A DNA stretch of 64,000 bases from Prevotellaceae bacterium UBA2448 (lineage in GTDB: Bacteria; Bacteroidota; Bacteroidia; Bacteroidales; Bacteroidaceae): the NCBI GenBank assembly GCA_002342585.1, contig DDQG01000006.1:1-64000 (forward strand), given 5' to 3'. Of the stretch, positions 40,757 through 48,989 are shown piece by piece. How positions within the stretch are numbered: the first letter of the stretch is position 1; each line of letters starts with the position of its first letter. A program made the position numbers and the translations under genes. The notes beneath the pieces are model-generated. The model did no database searches. It had not been told where the DNA came from and worked only from the letters and a program-made list of their open reading frames with translations.

Positions 40757-42607
40757 TTATTTGTTGAGTATTTCTGTAAAGGCCTCTACCAGTTCGTTTA
40801 CAACGAATGGTTGCCCTTTTACTTGGTTGAACTTATATGGAGTGAAGTTGTCCACTTTCATGCGTAACCATGCAGCCAGTTGTCCCATGTTCTGTTCTGC
40901 AACTACTACTTTTTTGTACTTGCTTAAAACTTTAGCTGTGTTTGCTGGCAGTGGGTTGATGTATTTGAAGTGTGCTAAAGCAACTTTCTTGCCCTGAGCT
41001 CTCAACTCATCCATAGCTGCGTGAAGGTGTCCGTATGTGCCTCCAAAACCAACTATGAGCAGATCGGCGTTGTCTTTGTCACCAAGTACTTCAAGGTCAG
41101 GAACCTGTATTTTGTCAATCTTCTCTTGACGTAGATGGGTCATAAGATTGTGATTTTCAGGATCTGTTGAGATGGCTCCTGTCTTATTGTCTTTTTCCAA
41201 TCCGCCAAGTATGTGCTGGAATCCTTCACGTCCAGGCACAGCCCAATAGCGTACTCCTGTTTTCTCATTGCGCATGTATGGAGTCCAAGTTCCCTTGAGT
41301 TCCTCTGGTACGTATGGTGGATTGATTGCTGGATATTCAGCAAGATTTGGCAGTTTGAATGCTGCCGAACCGTTTGCTACATATGCATCGGTCATCAGAA
41401 TGACAGGAGTCATATGCTCGAGTGCTATTTTGCAAGCATTATATGCTGCATCAAAACAGTCGGTTGGCGATGTTGCAGCGATTACTGGCATTGGACTTTC
41501 ACCATTACGACCAAAGAGTGCTTGAAGCAGGTCGGTCTGTTCTGATTTTGTTGGAAGACCAGTAGCAGGACCGCCGCGCTGAACATCAAGAACTACGATT
41601 GGTAATTCCATGATTACTGCAAGGTTCATGGCTTCTGACTTCAGACAAATACCTGGACCAGAGGTAGATGTGACGGCTAAAGCTCCTGCAAATGAAGCGC
41701 CTACAGCACTTGCGCATCCTGCAATTTCATCCTCACACTGTACTGTGGTTACTCCAAGTGACTTGTGCTTTGACAGTTCGTGAAGTACGTCTGTGGCTGG
41801 TGTGATAGGGTAGGAACCTAGGTATAGTTTCAGCCCAGCCTTTTCTGCTGCTGCAATAAATCCGTATGCTGTGGCTTTGTTGCCTGTGATGTCCATGTAA
41901 CGTCCTGGAACCTTGTGCTTTGTTTCGATACGTCTTACGTTGTTGGCACTACTGTGAGTGTTGTGTCCGTAATCGTAACCTGCTTGAATAACCTTGATGT
42001 TTGCATCTGCTACACCTGGTTTCTTTGCAAATTTCTCACGAAGGAAATTGAAGGCAATCTCCAAATCACGGTCGAAGAGCCAACATACAAGTCCGAGAGC
42101 GAACATGTTACGACACTTTAGCATTGCTTTCACATCCATGCCTGAGTCTGCCAGGCAATCTTTTACCATTTGCGTGATTGGACAAGCAATGACACGATCT
42201 GGGTCGATATTCATTTCGCCCAGATAATCGTTTGTCTGAAATGCAGCTTTCTTAAGATCGGCAGCTTGGAATGAGTCTGTGTCAATAATTATTGTTGCAT
42301 CTTTCTTGGCATACTTGTACTGGGTTTTCAGTGCTGCAGCATTCATTGCAACAAGTACATCGCACTTGTCACCAGGTGTGTAAACCATCTCTGCACCAAT
42401 GTGTACTTGGAAACCAGACACACCAGTTAGAGAGCCTTGCGGGGCGCGAATGTCGGCTGGATAGTCTGGGAATGTGCTGATACTATTACCTACAGTAGCT
42501 GAAACTGTAGAGAAAATGTTTCCGGCAAGTTGCATTCCGTCACCGGAATCGCCCGAAAATCGAACTGCCACTTCGGCAAGTTCTTTTACTTCTAATGTTT
42601 CTGCCAT
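40757..42607 (-). CDS. korA: 2-oxoacid:ferredoxin oxidoreductase, fused gamma-alpha subunit
   Basis: The 616-residue protein is a gamma domain (about 1-190: RFSGDSGDGMQLAGNIFS, FPDYPADIRAPQGS) fused to the alpha domain (about 230-616: YPITPATDVLHELSKH, ATSTSGPGICLKSEAMNLA-like pyrophosphate-binding region, PVVILDVQRGGPATGLPTK-like segment). This gamma-alpha fusion is the common form in Bacteroidetes. The enzyme lets the cell run a reductive or branched TCA pathway, consistent with an anaerobe that also uses PEP carboxykinase (44.9 kb). It has its own promoter box at 42648-42655. Confidence 0.93.
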   Translation of the reverse strand: MAETLEVKELAEVAVRFSGDSGDGMQLAGNIFSTVSATVGNSISTFPDYPADIRAPQGSLTGVSGFQVHIGAEMVYTPGDKCDVLVAMNAAALKTQYKYAKKDATIIIDTDSFQAADLKKAAFQTNDYLGEMNIDPDRVIACPITQMVKDCLADSGMDVKAMLKCRNMFALGLVCWLFDRDLEIAFNFLREKFAKKPGVADANIKVIQAGYDYGHNTHSSANNVRRIETKHKVPGRYMDITGNKATAYGFIAAAEKAGLKLYLGSYPITPATDVLHELSKHKSLGVTTVQCEDEIAGCASAVGASFAGALAVTSTSGPGICLKSEAMNLAVIMELPIVVLDVQRGGPATGLPTKSEQTDLLQALFGRNGESPMPVIAATSPTDCFDAAYNACKIALEHMTPVILMTDAYVANGSAAFKLPNLAEYPAINPPYVPEELKGTWTPYMRNEKTGVRYWAVPGREGFQHILGGLEKDNKTGAISTDPENHNLMTHLRQEKIDKIQVPDLEVLGDKDNADLLIVGFGGTYGHLHAAMDELRAQGKKVALAHFKYINPLPANTAKVLSKYKKVVVAEQNMGQLAAWLRMKVDNFTPYKFNQVKGQPFVVNELVEAFTEILNK

Positions 42608-42647
42608 AAAACGTTATGTTTTGTTCGTTAATACCAAATTGAGGGTG

Positions 42648-42655
42648 CAAAGGTA
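42648..42655 (-). promoter_or_regulatory. -7 box of the korAB operon
   Basis: Minus strand TACCTTTG, 40 bp before the start codon. The -33 region is only weakly matched. Confidence 0.55.
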
Positions 42656-42720
42656 TGAATTTAATTGATGATTGACAATTGATATTAGGAATTTATTGCA
42701 AAAAGATAGCGTTTTGGTTT

Positions 42721-43251
42721 TTATACTATCATTTGTTTAGCAAATTCCCATATAACAATGCCAGCAGTCGAGGCTACATTAAGTGAATGTTTTGTACCGA
42801 ATTGCGGTATCTCAATGCAACCGTCACACATGTCAACTATTTCCTGTTTTACACCTTTTACTTCGTTGCCTAATATGATGGCATACTTTTGAGTATTATC
42901 AATATGTATGTCTTGCAGCATTGTGCTACCTTCGCACTGTTCTATACTGTATATAATGTAGCCTGCTCGTTTCAGAGCCTCAATAGCTTCTTGAGTTGTG
43001 GTAAAATATCGCCATTCCATCGAGTCTTCTGCCCCTAATGCCGTTTTGTGAATCTCTGGATGTGGTGGACGTGCTGTAATACCGCACAACCATATTGATT
43101 CTGTTCTGAATGCATCTGATGTGCGGAATATGCTTCCGACGTTGTACATCGAGCGTACATCATCAAGAACAACGATGAGTGGAATCTTCTCAGACGCCTT
43201 GAACTCTTCTATGTTCATGCGCCCCATTTCTGTAACCTTTAGCTTTCTCAC
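42721..43251 (-). CDS. TrmH/SpoU-family RNA 2'-O-methyltransferase
   Basis: The 176-residue protein has the SPOUT knot motifs: IPLIVVLDDVRSMYNVGSIFRTSDAF (about 24-49 in pieces), YAIILGNEVKGVKQEI, and CIEIPQFGTKHSLNVASTAGIV with the catalytic region. It lacks an N-terminal substrate-binding extension, so it is a minimal SpoU enzyme, methylating ribose in tRNA or rRNA; the target position is not deducible. Its start overlaps the stop of the DUF4294 gene by 4 bp. Confidence 0.92.
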   Translation of the reverse strand: MRKLKVTEMGRMNIEEFKASEKIPLIVVLDDVRSMYNVGSIFRTSDAFRTESIWLCGITARPPHPEIHKTALGAEDSMEWRYFTTTQEAIEALKRAGYIIYSIEQCEGSTMLQDIHIDNTQKYAIILGNEVKGVKQEIVDMCDGCIEIPQFGTKHSLNVASTAGIVIWEFAKQMIV

Positions 43252-43889
43252 ATCTGTCCGCTTTCTATCAGTAAAATAGCTCTTTCCGTTAGGCGATCAT
43301 CACCTTCTGGGTCGTATTGTTTCTTCAAACTTGCTCCAAACAAACTTGCAAAGGCATTATAAAATCCAGCTTTAAATCCACCCATATATGTCTTGATAAG
43401 TTGGTAACTTGTCATGTCGCATTGACGGTCTATGAGCTTTATAAGAAGTTTGCCTTGCGAGAAAGTTAGTTTCTTAAGGCGCGGATAGTATTCAGCCTTC
43501 AGTTCTTTCTCGGAGCGCTTGATATATTCGTCTTTTTCTTTCTTTGTTTCTAGCGAATCGAGGTGTGCAATAGTTTTATTCACTGTCTTCTGGATTTCGA
43601 CAGCTATTGGGTACACTTTCTTTATATTGTTTGCAATCTTGTAATATTTGCGTGCTTGGCGAGTATTCTTGAAAATGAGTTTGTTGAAGACATATACATC
43701 GGAGAACATAAAACTAGGAATCATCTCGTCTCCATCTTGAACCATTCCTGTATAGTACATTGCATGAGAAACCACAGGCGCGCCTGTCATTTCGAGGTCC
43801 GTCTGAGCATCTGCCGCTATTTGTGCTTTGCTAATAGAGTGAAAACCAAATAGCAGCCCTATGACGAAAAACAACCTGATTTTACCCAT
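43248..43889 (-). CDS. DUF4294 exported protein
   Basis: The 213-residue protein has a signal peptide (about 1-22, KAQ), DEMIPSFMFSDVYVFNKLIFKN, and a long charged helical region (about 75-150) with VKKVYPIAVEIQKTVNKT-like sequence. The pattern fits the DUF4294 family, periplasmic and uncharacterised, frequently next to a SpoU methyltransferase in Bacteroidetes. It is translationally coupled (4-bp overlap) to that gene. A variant -7 box (TACCTTCG on the minus strand) lies at 43911-43918. Confidence 0.85.
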   Translation of the reverse strand: MGKIRLFFVIGLLFGFHSISKAQIAADAQTDLEMTGAPVVSHAMYYTGMVQDGDEMIPSFMFSDVYVFNKLIFKNTRQARKYYKIANNIKKVYPIAVEIQKTVNKTIAHLDSLETKKEKDEYIKRSEKELKAEYYPRLKKLTFSQGKLLIKLIDRQCDMTSYQLIKTYMGGFKAGFYNAFASLFGASLKKQYDPEGDDRLTERAILLIESGQM

Positions 43890-43999
43890 GCATCGTTTTG
43901 AATAGCGGCGCGAAGGTATTACATTTAATTGACAAATGTGCCTATTGGAGAGGTAAAAAATTAAAAATGCAACTATTTTTAAAATTTATTGGTAAAAAG

Positions 44000-44032
44000 T
44001 TTGATGTTTTTATATCAAAAATGGTAATTTTG
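44000..44032 (+). promoter_or_regulatory. Promoter of the small-RNA candidate
   Basis: -33 TTTG (44000-44003) and -7 TAATTTTG (44025-44032) with a 21-bp spacer. No coding sequence begins within its first 180 bp; transcription would start near 44039. Confidence 0.65.
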
Positions 44033-44038
44033 CAAAAC

Positions 44039-44116
44039 AAATCCCTATAACCTTCCCCAAGCGCACTGCTGATTGACTTCACGCGGGCCCAAGTTGGAAG
44101 AATAGGGATTTTTTTT
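44039..44116 (+). ncRNA. Candidate small RNA, about 75 nt
   Basis: The unit is bounded by a good promoter and a terminator-like end. AATCCCTAT (44040-44048) pairs with ATAGGGATT (44102-44110) in a 9-bp stem. CTTCC (44052-44056) pairs with GGAAG (44096-44100). The last stem strand leads into six further T (44111-44116). The enclosed 39 nt (44057-44095) is notably G+C-rich for this AT-rich gap, as expected for a structured RNA. I could not match it to tRNA, 6S, SRP or RNase P RNA. It could instead be a transcription attenuator for the HAD gene, but that gene has its own promoter box at 44186-44193. Confidence 0.55.
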
Positions 44117-44161
44117 GCTGGTGTGCACAAGAAATTTTTTTCCTGTGCACACCAGCAAAAA
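44112..44161. repeat. Perfect long inverted repeat
   Basis: TTTTTGCTGGTGTGCACA (44112-44129) is complementary to TGTGCACACCAGCAAAAA (44144-44161): an 18-bp perfect stem around a 14-nt T-rich loop. Neither strand has a T-tract after the stem, so it is not a normal terminator. It follows the small-RNA candidate and precedes the HAD promoter. Confidence 0.75.
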
Positions 44162-44185
44162 TTTCATAGTAAAATCCCTTTTTAT

Positions 44186-44193
44186 TATATTTG
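44186..44193 (+). promoter_or_regulatory. -7 box of the HAD gene
   Basis: TATATTTG, 21 bp before the ATG at 44215, which is the reason for starting that gene at 44215 rather than at the TTG at 44191. Confidence 0.5.
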
Positions 44194-44214
44194 CCTCAAA
44201 AATCGAAATTAAGT

Positions 44215-44868
44215 ATGGTAAAAACTGTAATTTTTGACCTTGGTGGTGTACTTTTAGATATTGATATGGGTCGCTGCATCAAGGAATTGGAGGCTTTGGG
44301 GCTGGATGCTAAATCTTGGATGACATCTAAAGGAGAAAGAGGCGCTGCAGGAGGCACTCTTTGCGAAGGTGCTGCAGCAAGTAAAGTTATGGATCAGTAC
44401 CAGATGGGGCAGATTAGCACAAAGCAGTTCCTTGGTGAGGCACTGAAAGGTTGCCGTCCTGGGACAACTTGGCAACAGGTAGTAGATGCATGGAATGCTT
44501 GGCTAATCTGCATTCCAATTGAAAAACTCGAAATGCTTAAACGGCTTCGTAAAGAGGGTTATAAAGTGTATATGCTTTCCAACACAAATGAGGAACATTG
44601 GCGTTTTATGGAAGAGAATATGTTTCCTGAACCTGTGTCAAGCTATTTTGATGAAGTATTCATGTCGCAGCTATTGGGTATGGCAAAACCGGATTTAAGA
44701 GTTTTCGAATATGTGTTGAAAAAAATAGGGAAGAAGGCGGAGAACTGTTTATATGTTGACGACACAATTATAAATTGCGAGGCGGCTGCAAGGTTAGGAC
44801 TTCATACCTGTAAGGTAGAACCCAACACGATGTGGGAGGAAGAAAAAATAAGGATGCATCTCGATTGA
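44215..44868 (+). CDS. HAD-superfamily hydrolase
   Basis: The 217-residue protein has HAD motif I VIFDLGGVLLDID (FDLGGV variant), motif II MLSNTNEEH, the motif III Lys in GMAKPDLRVFEY, and motif IV CLYVDDTIINCEAA. The FDLGGV start and all-helical cap are typical of alpha-D-glucose-1-phosphate-phosphatase/haloacid-dehalogenase-like members. Substrate unknown. Its stop codon lies inside a bidirectional terminator hairpin. Confidence 0.9.
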   Translation: MVKTVIFDLGGVLLDIDMGRCIKELEALGLDAKSWMTSKGERGAAGGTLCEGAAASKVMDQYQMGQISTKQFLGEALKGCRPGTTWQQVVDAWNAWLICIPIEKLEMLKRLRKEGYKVYMLSNTNEEHWRFMEENMFPEPVSSYFDEVFMSQLLGMAKPDLRVFEYVLKKIGKKAENCLYVDDTIINCEAAARLGLHTCKVEPNTMWEEEKIRMHLD

Positions 44869-44879
44869 GGTGCATCCTT
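44850..44879. terminator. Bidirectional terminator between HAD and pckA
   Basis: AAGGATGCATCTC (44850-44862), loop GATT and GAGGTGCATCCTT (44867-44879) form a 13-bp stem with one wobble. A T-rich tail follows on both strands (TTATT on plus; ATTTTTTC on minus). It contains the HAD stop codon (44866-44868) and lies 26 bp past the pckA stop. Confidence 0.8.
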
Positions 44880-44905
44880 TATTATATATAATGTGTAATT
44901 AAGAA

Positions 44906-46516
44906 TTACAACTTTGGACCAGCAGCTACGAGAGCCTTACCTGCTTCGTTTGTAGTATATTTGTTGAAGTTCTTGATGAAGCGGCCAGCAAGATCCTTAG
45001 CTTTCTCTTCCCAAACTGAAGCGTCAGCATAAGTGTCGCGTGGGTCGAGGATAGCTGGGTTTACGTTTGGCAGAGATGTTGGTACTTCGAAGTCGAAGAA
45101 TGGGATCTTCTTAGTTTCAGCCTTGAGGATTGAACCGTCGAGGATTGCATCGATAATACCACGAGTATCTGGAATAGAGATACGCTTGCCAGTTCCGTTC
45201 CAACCAGTGTTTACGAGGTAAGCCTTTGCGCCAGACTTCTTCATCTTCTTTACGAGTTCCTCAGCATACTTTGTTGGGTGGAGCTCCAGGAATGCCTGAC
45301 CGAAGCAAGCAGAGAATGTTGGAGTTGGTTCAGTGATGCCACGCTCTGTACCTGCGAGTTTTGCAGTAAAACCAGAGAGGAAGTAGTACTGAGTCTGCTC
45401 TGGAGTAAGGATAGATACTGGAGGAAGAACTCCGAATGCATCAGCAGAAAGGAAGATAACGTTCTTTGCTGCAGGACCTGCACTCTTGCCGGCAACCTTC
45501 TTTACGATGTTCTTGATGTGGTCGATTGGGTAGCTTACACGAGTGTTCTCAGTTACGCTCTTGTCTGCGAAGTCAATCTTGCCGTTCTTGTCAACTGTAA
45601 CGTTCTCAAGAAGGGCGTCACGCTTGATAGCTCCGTAGATGTCAGGTTCGTTCTCCTTAGAGAGGTTGATAACCTTAGCATAGCATCCGCCTTCCAGGTT
45701 GAATACGCCTTCGTCGTCCCATCCGTGCTCGTCGTCACCGATGAGCAGACGCTTTGGATCTGTAGAAAGAGTAGTCTTACCAGTACCGGAGAGACCGAAG
45801 AAGATAGCAGTGTTCTTACCTTCCATGTCTGTGTTAGCAGAACAGTGCATAGAAGCGATACCCTGAAGTGGGAGGTAGTAGTTCTGCATAGAGAACATAC
45901 CCTTCTTCATTTCGCCACCATACCAAGTGTTGATGATTACCTGCTCACGGCTCTTAGTGTTGAATGCAACACAAGTCTCAGAGTTCAGACCGAGTTCCTT
46001 GTAGTTTTCTACCTTAGCCTTAGAAGCATTGTAGATAACGAAGTTTGGTTCGAAGTTAGCAAGTTCTTCCTTTGTTGGCTGGATGAACATGTTCTCAACG
46101 AAGTGAGCCTGCCAAGCAACTTCAACGATGAAACGAACAGCAAGACGAGTAGCCTTGTTAGCGCCACAGAATGCATCAACTACATAGAGCTGCTTATTAG
46201 AAAGCTCTTTCTTAGCGATTTCCTTAACCTTAGCCCAAACATCTTCGCTCATTGGGTGGTTGTCGTTCTTGTATGCTTCAGAAGTCCACCATACGTTGTT
46301 GTGGCTTTCGTCGTTATCAACGATGTACTTGTCCTTAGGTGAACGACCAGTGAAGATACCAGTCATAACGTTTACTGCACCAAGTTCAGTTTCCTGACCC
46401 TTTTCGTAACCTTCGAGAGCAGGATTGATTTCAGCTTTGTAAAGTTCCTCGTAAGAAGGATTGTGAGCAATCACAGTGCTACCAGTGATGCCATACTTTG
46501 TCAAATCTAATGCCAT
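44906..46516 (-). CDS. pckA: Phosphoenolpyruvate carboxykinase (ATP)
   Basis: PckA interconverts oxaloacetate and phosphoenolpyruvate; in succinate-producing anaerobes of this phylum it usually runs in the carboxylating, ATP-forming direction. The 536-residue protein has the P-loop FFGLSGTGKTTLSTDP (near 245-260), the metal-binding LLIGDDEHGWDDEGVFN, and TGRSPKDKYIV. The length is typical. It is a single gene with its own promoter and terminator. Confidence 0.97.
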   Translation of the reverse strand: MALDLTKYGITGSTVIAHNPSYEELYKAEINPALEGYEKGQETELGAVNVMTGIFTGRSPKDKYIVDNDESHNNVWWTSEAYKNDNHPMSEDVWAKVKEIAKKELSNKQLYVVDAFCGANKATRLAVRFIVEVAWQAHFVENMFIQPTKEELANFEPNFVIYNASKAKVENYKELGLNSETCVAFNTKSREQVIINTWYGGEMKKGMFSMQNYYLPLQGIASMHCSANTDMEGKNTAIFFGLSGTGKTTLSTDPKRLLIGDDEHGWDDEGVFNLEGGCYAKVINLSKENEPDIYGAIKRDALLENVTVDKNGKIDFADKSVTENTRVSYPIDHIKNIVKKVAGKSAGPAAKNVIFLSADAFGVLPPVSILTPEQTQYYFLSGFTAKLAGTERGITEPTPTFSACFGQAFLELHPTKYAEELVKKMKKSGAKAYLVNTGWNGTGKRISIPDTRGIIDAILDGSILKAETKKIPFFDFEVPTSLPNVNPAILDPRDTYADASVWEEKAKDLAGRFIKNFNKYTTNEAGKALVAAGPKL

Positions 46517-46605
46517 AGTATAATATTTTAAAAAATTAGAAATTAATTTCGAAAAAAGTGTGAGATGTGTATATCTGATGAAACATCTTTCTACCTAATC
46601 AGGTG

Positions 46606-46613
46606 CAAAGGTA
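46606..46613 (-). promoter_or_regulatory. -7 box of pckA
   Basis: Minus strand TACCTTTG, giving a leader of about 80 nt. The -33 region is AT-rich without a clear TTTG. Confidence 0.5.
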
Positions 46614-46721
46614 TTGAATTGTTTTACTATATTATTAATGTGGAAACTTAAATTGTGTGAAAATATTTTTTTTTGCTTATTCTCTTGCTTTTTGTGGGCA
46701 AGTTGTAAAGCAAATGTGTCA

Positions 46722-47117
46722 TCATGACTTGTTTTTGTTCCAAGTAAAGACGATTCGCAGCACGCTGAACTGCACCAACATGGCAACCAGCATAACAAGT
46801 GGAGGGGCAATCAGTTTGTGTACTCCTGCCCATAGAAATATGTTGAAAAGAACAATATGAAGAAAGTAATTCAATCCATGACTTCCTGCAAAACCAATAA
46901 ACTTACCCCAAGAAGGTCGAGTTCGAAACGTGAAATAATTGGTTAGAAAATAGTTGCCAACGAAACTGATTACATAACCTGCTGTGTATGCAATGTTTAG
47001 ATTAATCCAATACTGTAACAGGAAGTATATTCCATAATGTACGGCAGCTGCACATGTGCCGATGATGCAAAAGCGTATAAACTGCATCACCCGTTCGTTA
47101 TTTTTAAGTTTTATCAT
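46722..47117 (-). CDS. GtrA-family membrane protein
   Basis: The 131-residue protein has four hydrophobic helices and the family pattern FIRFCIIGTCAAAVHYGIYFLL (in pieces), YTAGYVISFVGNYFLTNYFTF, and FSVLRIVFTW. GtrA proteins are thought to flip polyprenyl-phosphate-linked sugars across the inner membrane. It overlaps the preceding GT2 gene by 14 bp and is the last gene of the deacetylase-GT2-gtrA operon. The trio suggests synthesis, editing and export of a polyprenyl-phosphate sugar. Confidence 0.9.
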   Translation of the reverse strand: MIKLKNNERVMQFIRFCIIGTCAAAVHYGIYFLLQYWINLNIAYTAGYVISFVGNYFLTNYFTFRTRPSWGKFIGFAGSHGLNYFLHIVLFNIFLWAGVHKLIAPPLVMLVAMLVQFSVLRIVFTWNKNKS

Positions 47118-48069
47118 TGTCTTTTTGATGCATCAATATTTGCTCAATAGAATAAAGCGGGCGCTGTTTTACTTCGATATATATTTTCCCGATGTATTCG
47201 CCTACAATACCAATACTTAGCAATAGTGCACTGCCGATAAACCATACGCTCAACATAATACTGCTCCATCCGGGAGTCACATGACCGCTTATCCAACTTG
47301 TAAGAACGTATATAAGCATGAGGAAACAAATCACCATTCCAATTGTTCCTACACCAATGATTAATGATATTGGTTTTGTAGAAAAAGAAGTGATTCCATC
47401 GGTGGCAAGACGTAGCATTTTACTCAAAGTGTATTTGCTGGATCCAGCTGTGCGCGGACTTATTACATCGTCTACTGTGGCAGAAGGAAATCCCATCATT
47501 GGCATTAAGCCGCGTAGATAGAGATTTCGTTCTTTATAGAGGGATAGTTCGTTGAGTGCACGTTTGCTTAATAAACGAAAATCAGCATGATTGTATATGG
47601 CCTTAACACCCATGCTTTGTTGTATTTTGTAAAAAAGAATAGCGCTCGAACGTTTTGCAAATGAGTCGCCTTCGCGACTTATTTTTACACCATATACGAT
47701 GTCGTTACCTGCGTTGTATTTGTCAATCATTTCTTCAATAGCATTGATGTCGTCTTGTAGGTCTGCATCAATTGTAACTACTGCATCAGCATAATCTTTT
47801 GCTGTCATCATTCCTGCCATGATGGCATTCTGGTGACCTACATTATGAGCCAGATTTAGCCCACAGATGAATTTATTTGTAGAGTGCAGTTCCTGAATGA
47901 TAGACCATGTTTTGTCACGACTGCCATCGTTGACATATAAAATAAAACTGTCACTGCTGATTTTTTTCTTGGTAATAAGATTGTTAAACAGTGAAGATAG
48001 ACGGGAGGCTGATTCGTGCAAAACTTCCTCCTCATTGTAACATGGAGATACTATGGCAAATCTTATCAT
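47104..48069 (-). CDS. Polyprenyl-phosphate glycosyltransferase (GT2, DPM1/ArnC type)
   Basis: The 321-residue protein has an N-terminal GT2 domain (about 1-220): VSPCYNEEE, VNDGSRDKTW, VVTIDADLQDD with the acidic metal site. Two C-terminal transmembrane helices follow (about 232-290). This layout belongs to enzymes that make undecaprenyl-phosphate sugars (ArnC, GtrB, FlmF-like). I start it at ATG 48069, where ATGA overlaps the deacetylase stop (48066-48069). The donor sugar is not deducible. Confidence 0.93.
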   Translation of the reverse strand: MIRFAIVSPCYNEEEVLHESASRLSSLFNNLITKKKISSDSFILYVNDGSRDKTWSIIQELHSTNKFICGLNLAHNVGHQNAIMAGMMTAKDYADAVVTIDADLQDDINAIEEMIDKYNAGNDIVYGVKISREGDSFAKRSSAILFYKIQQSMGVKAIYNHADFRLLSKRALNELSLYKERNLYLRGLMPMMGFPSATVDDVISPRTAGSSKYTLSKMLRLATDGITSFSTKPISLIIGVGTIGMVICFLMLIYVLTSWISGHVTPGWSSIMLSVWFIGSALLLSIGIVGEYIGKIYIEVKQRPLYSIEQILMHQKDNDKT

Positions 48070-48851
48070 GATACTTTCCAACGTTTTGTAAATTCTGTAT
48101 ATGTTATAAACTCAGCTCCTTCTGTTTTGAACATCTGAATGAGTTCGTGCAAGCGCCTTATCATTCCATCGCCAGCATGGTTCTTGATAATAAACGGCAT
48201 GCGAAGTTCTGGGTGCTCTGCAAGGGGATAAAACTCCCATGGATGAAAATAAGTGACAAATTGCCCATCGTGACTGTGTGTCCATCTACACCATTTCTTA
48301 TAAAGCCACATAGGCAGGTTGTGCATTGCAAGCCAAAATAAAGGGAAACGGAAGTAAGGGGTTACTGATGCAGGAATTTGTAGTACATTTCCCTTCATAA
48401 ACGGAATCCTGCTTTCTGTCAGATGCATATATCTGCCTGGAATGAAAGCTGGATTTAGTGACGAATTGTATATGTATCCTTGTCGTTCAATTTCTTCGTC
48501 AGAAACAGGAAACATGCGAGGTTGGCGATAACCATATATAGTCTGTCCGATCAGTTGTTCCAAAGTTTTTTTGCTGTTTATCACGTCTTCTGGTTTAGGA
48601 TTCCAGTGATCGCATCCATGTGCAGCCACTTCATGTCCTTCAGCAATGATGCGGTTCATTACTTCAGGTGCATGTTGTGCAAAATTTGCGGTGCAGAAAA
48701 ACGTAGCGTGTACACCTTCAGCTTTCAATACATCCAATATTTTATTGGTACCAAAAATTGATACCTTCATTCCGTCGGTGAGTGTGTCATAATCTACACC
48801 ATGCTCACGTGGTACATCGAATTCTTCCGTGTCAAAACTGAGTAATACCAT
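48066..48851 (-). CDS. Polysaccharide deacetylase-family protein
   Basis: The 261-residue protein has the NodB-type motifs: LSFDTEEFDVP (catalytic and metal Asp), AAHGCDHWN (H-x3-H metal site), YRQPRMF, and a late YFHPWEFYP. The HPWE form is typical of deacetylases that act on N-acetylated glycan intermediates, such as NaxD-like enzymes that deacetylate undecaprenyl-phosphate amino sugars. No signal peptide is apparent, fitting a cytosolic or membrane-surface role. It is the first gene of the trio and is translationally coupled to the GT2 gene. Confidence 0.9.
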   Translation of the reverse strand: MVLLSFDTEEFDVPREHGVDYDTLTDGMKVSIFGTNKILDVLKAEGVHATFFCTANFAQHAPEVMNRIIAEGHEVAAHGCDHWNPKPEDVINSKKTLEQLIGQTIYGYRQPRMFPVSDEEIERQGYIYNSSLNPAFIPGRYMHLTESRIPFMKGNVLQIPASVTPYFRFPLFWLAMHNLPMWLYKKWCRWTHSHDGQFVTYFHPWEFYPLAEHPELRMPFIIKNHAGDGMIRRLHELIQMFKTEGAEFITYTEFTKRWKVS

Positions 48852-48873
48852 AATTTTTTATAAAATATGTGTG

Positions 48874-48881
48874 CAAATGTA
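48874..48881 (-). promoter_or_regulatory. -7 box of the deacetylase-GT2-gtrA operon
   Basis: Minus strand TACATTTG, 23 bp before the start codon, in the divergent region shared with the LTA-synthase-like gene. Confidence 0.5.
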
Positions 48882-48956
48882 TGCATTTTGATGCTATTCA
48901 TGAAATGATTTCTATAATTTTGATATGTGACGAATGTGTGTGTTTCTTTTTTTTCG

Positions 48957-48964
48957 TATGTTTG
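48957..48964 (+). promoter_or_regulatory. -7 box of the LTA-synthase-like gene
   Basis: TATGTTTG, 26 bp before ATG 48990. It rules out the longer in-frame start at 48927. Confidence 0.5.
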
Positions 48965-48989
48965 CAATGTGAATTTATATTTTACTCGT

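Noticed and set aside
44112..44161. Inverted repeat considered as the terminator of the small RNA
   Set aside because: The RNA already ends at a hairpin with a T-run at 44116; this second stem lacks a following T-tract on either strand.
45278..46342. 354-residue plus-strand frame opposite pckA
   Set aside because: Antisense to pckA, Val/Ser/Cys-rich, no family resemblance.
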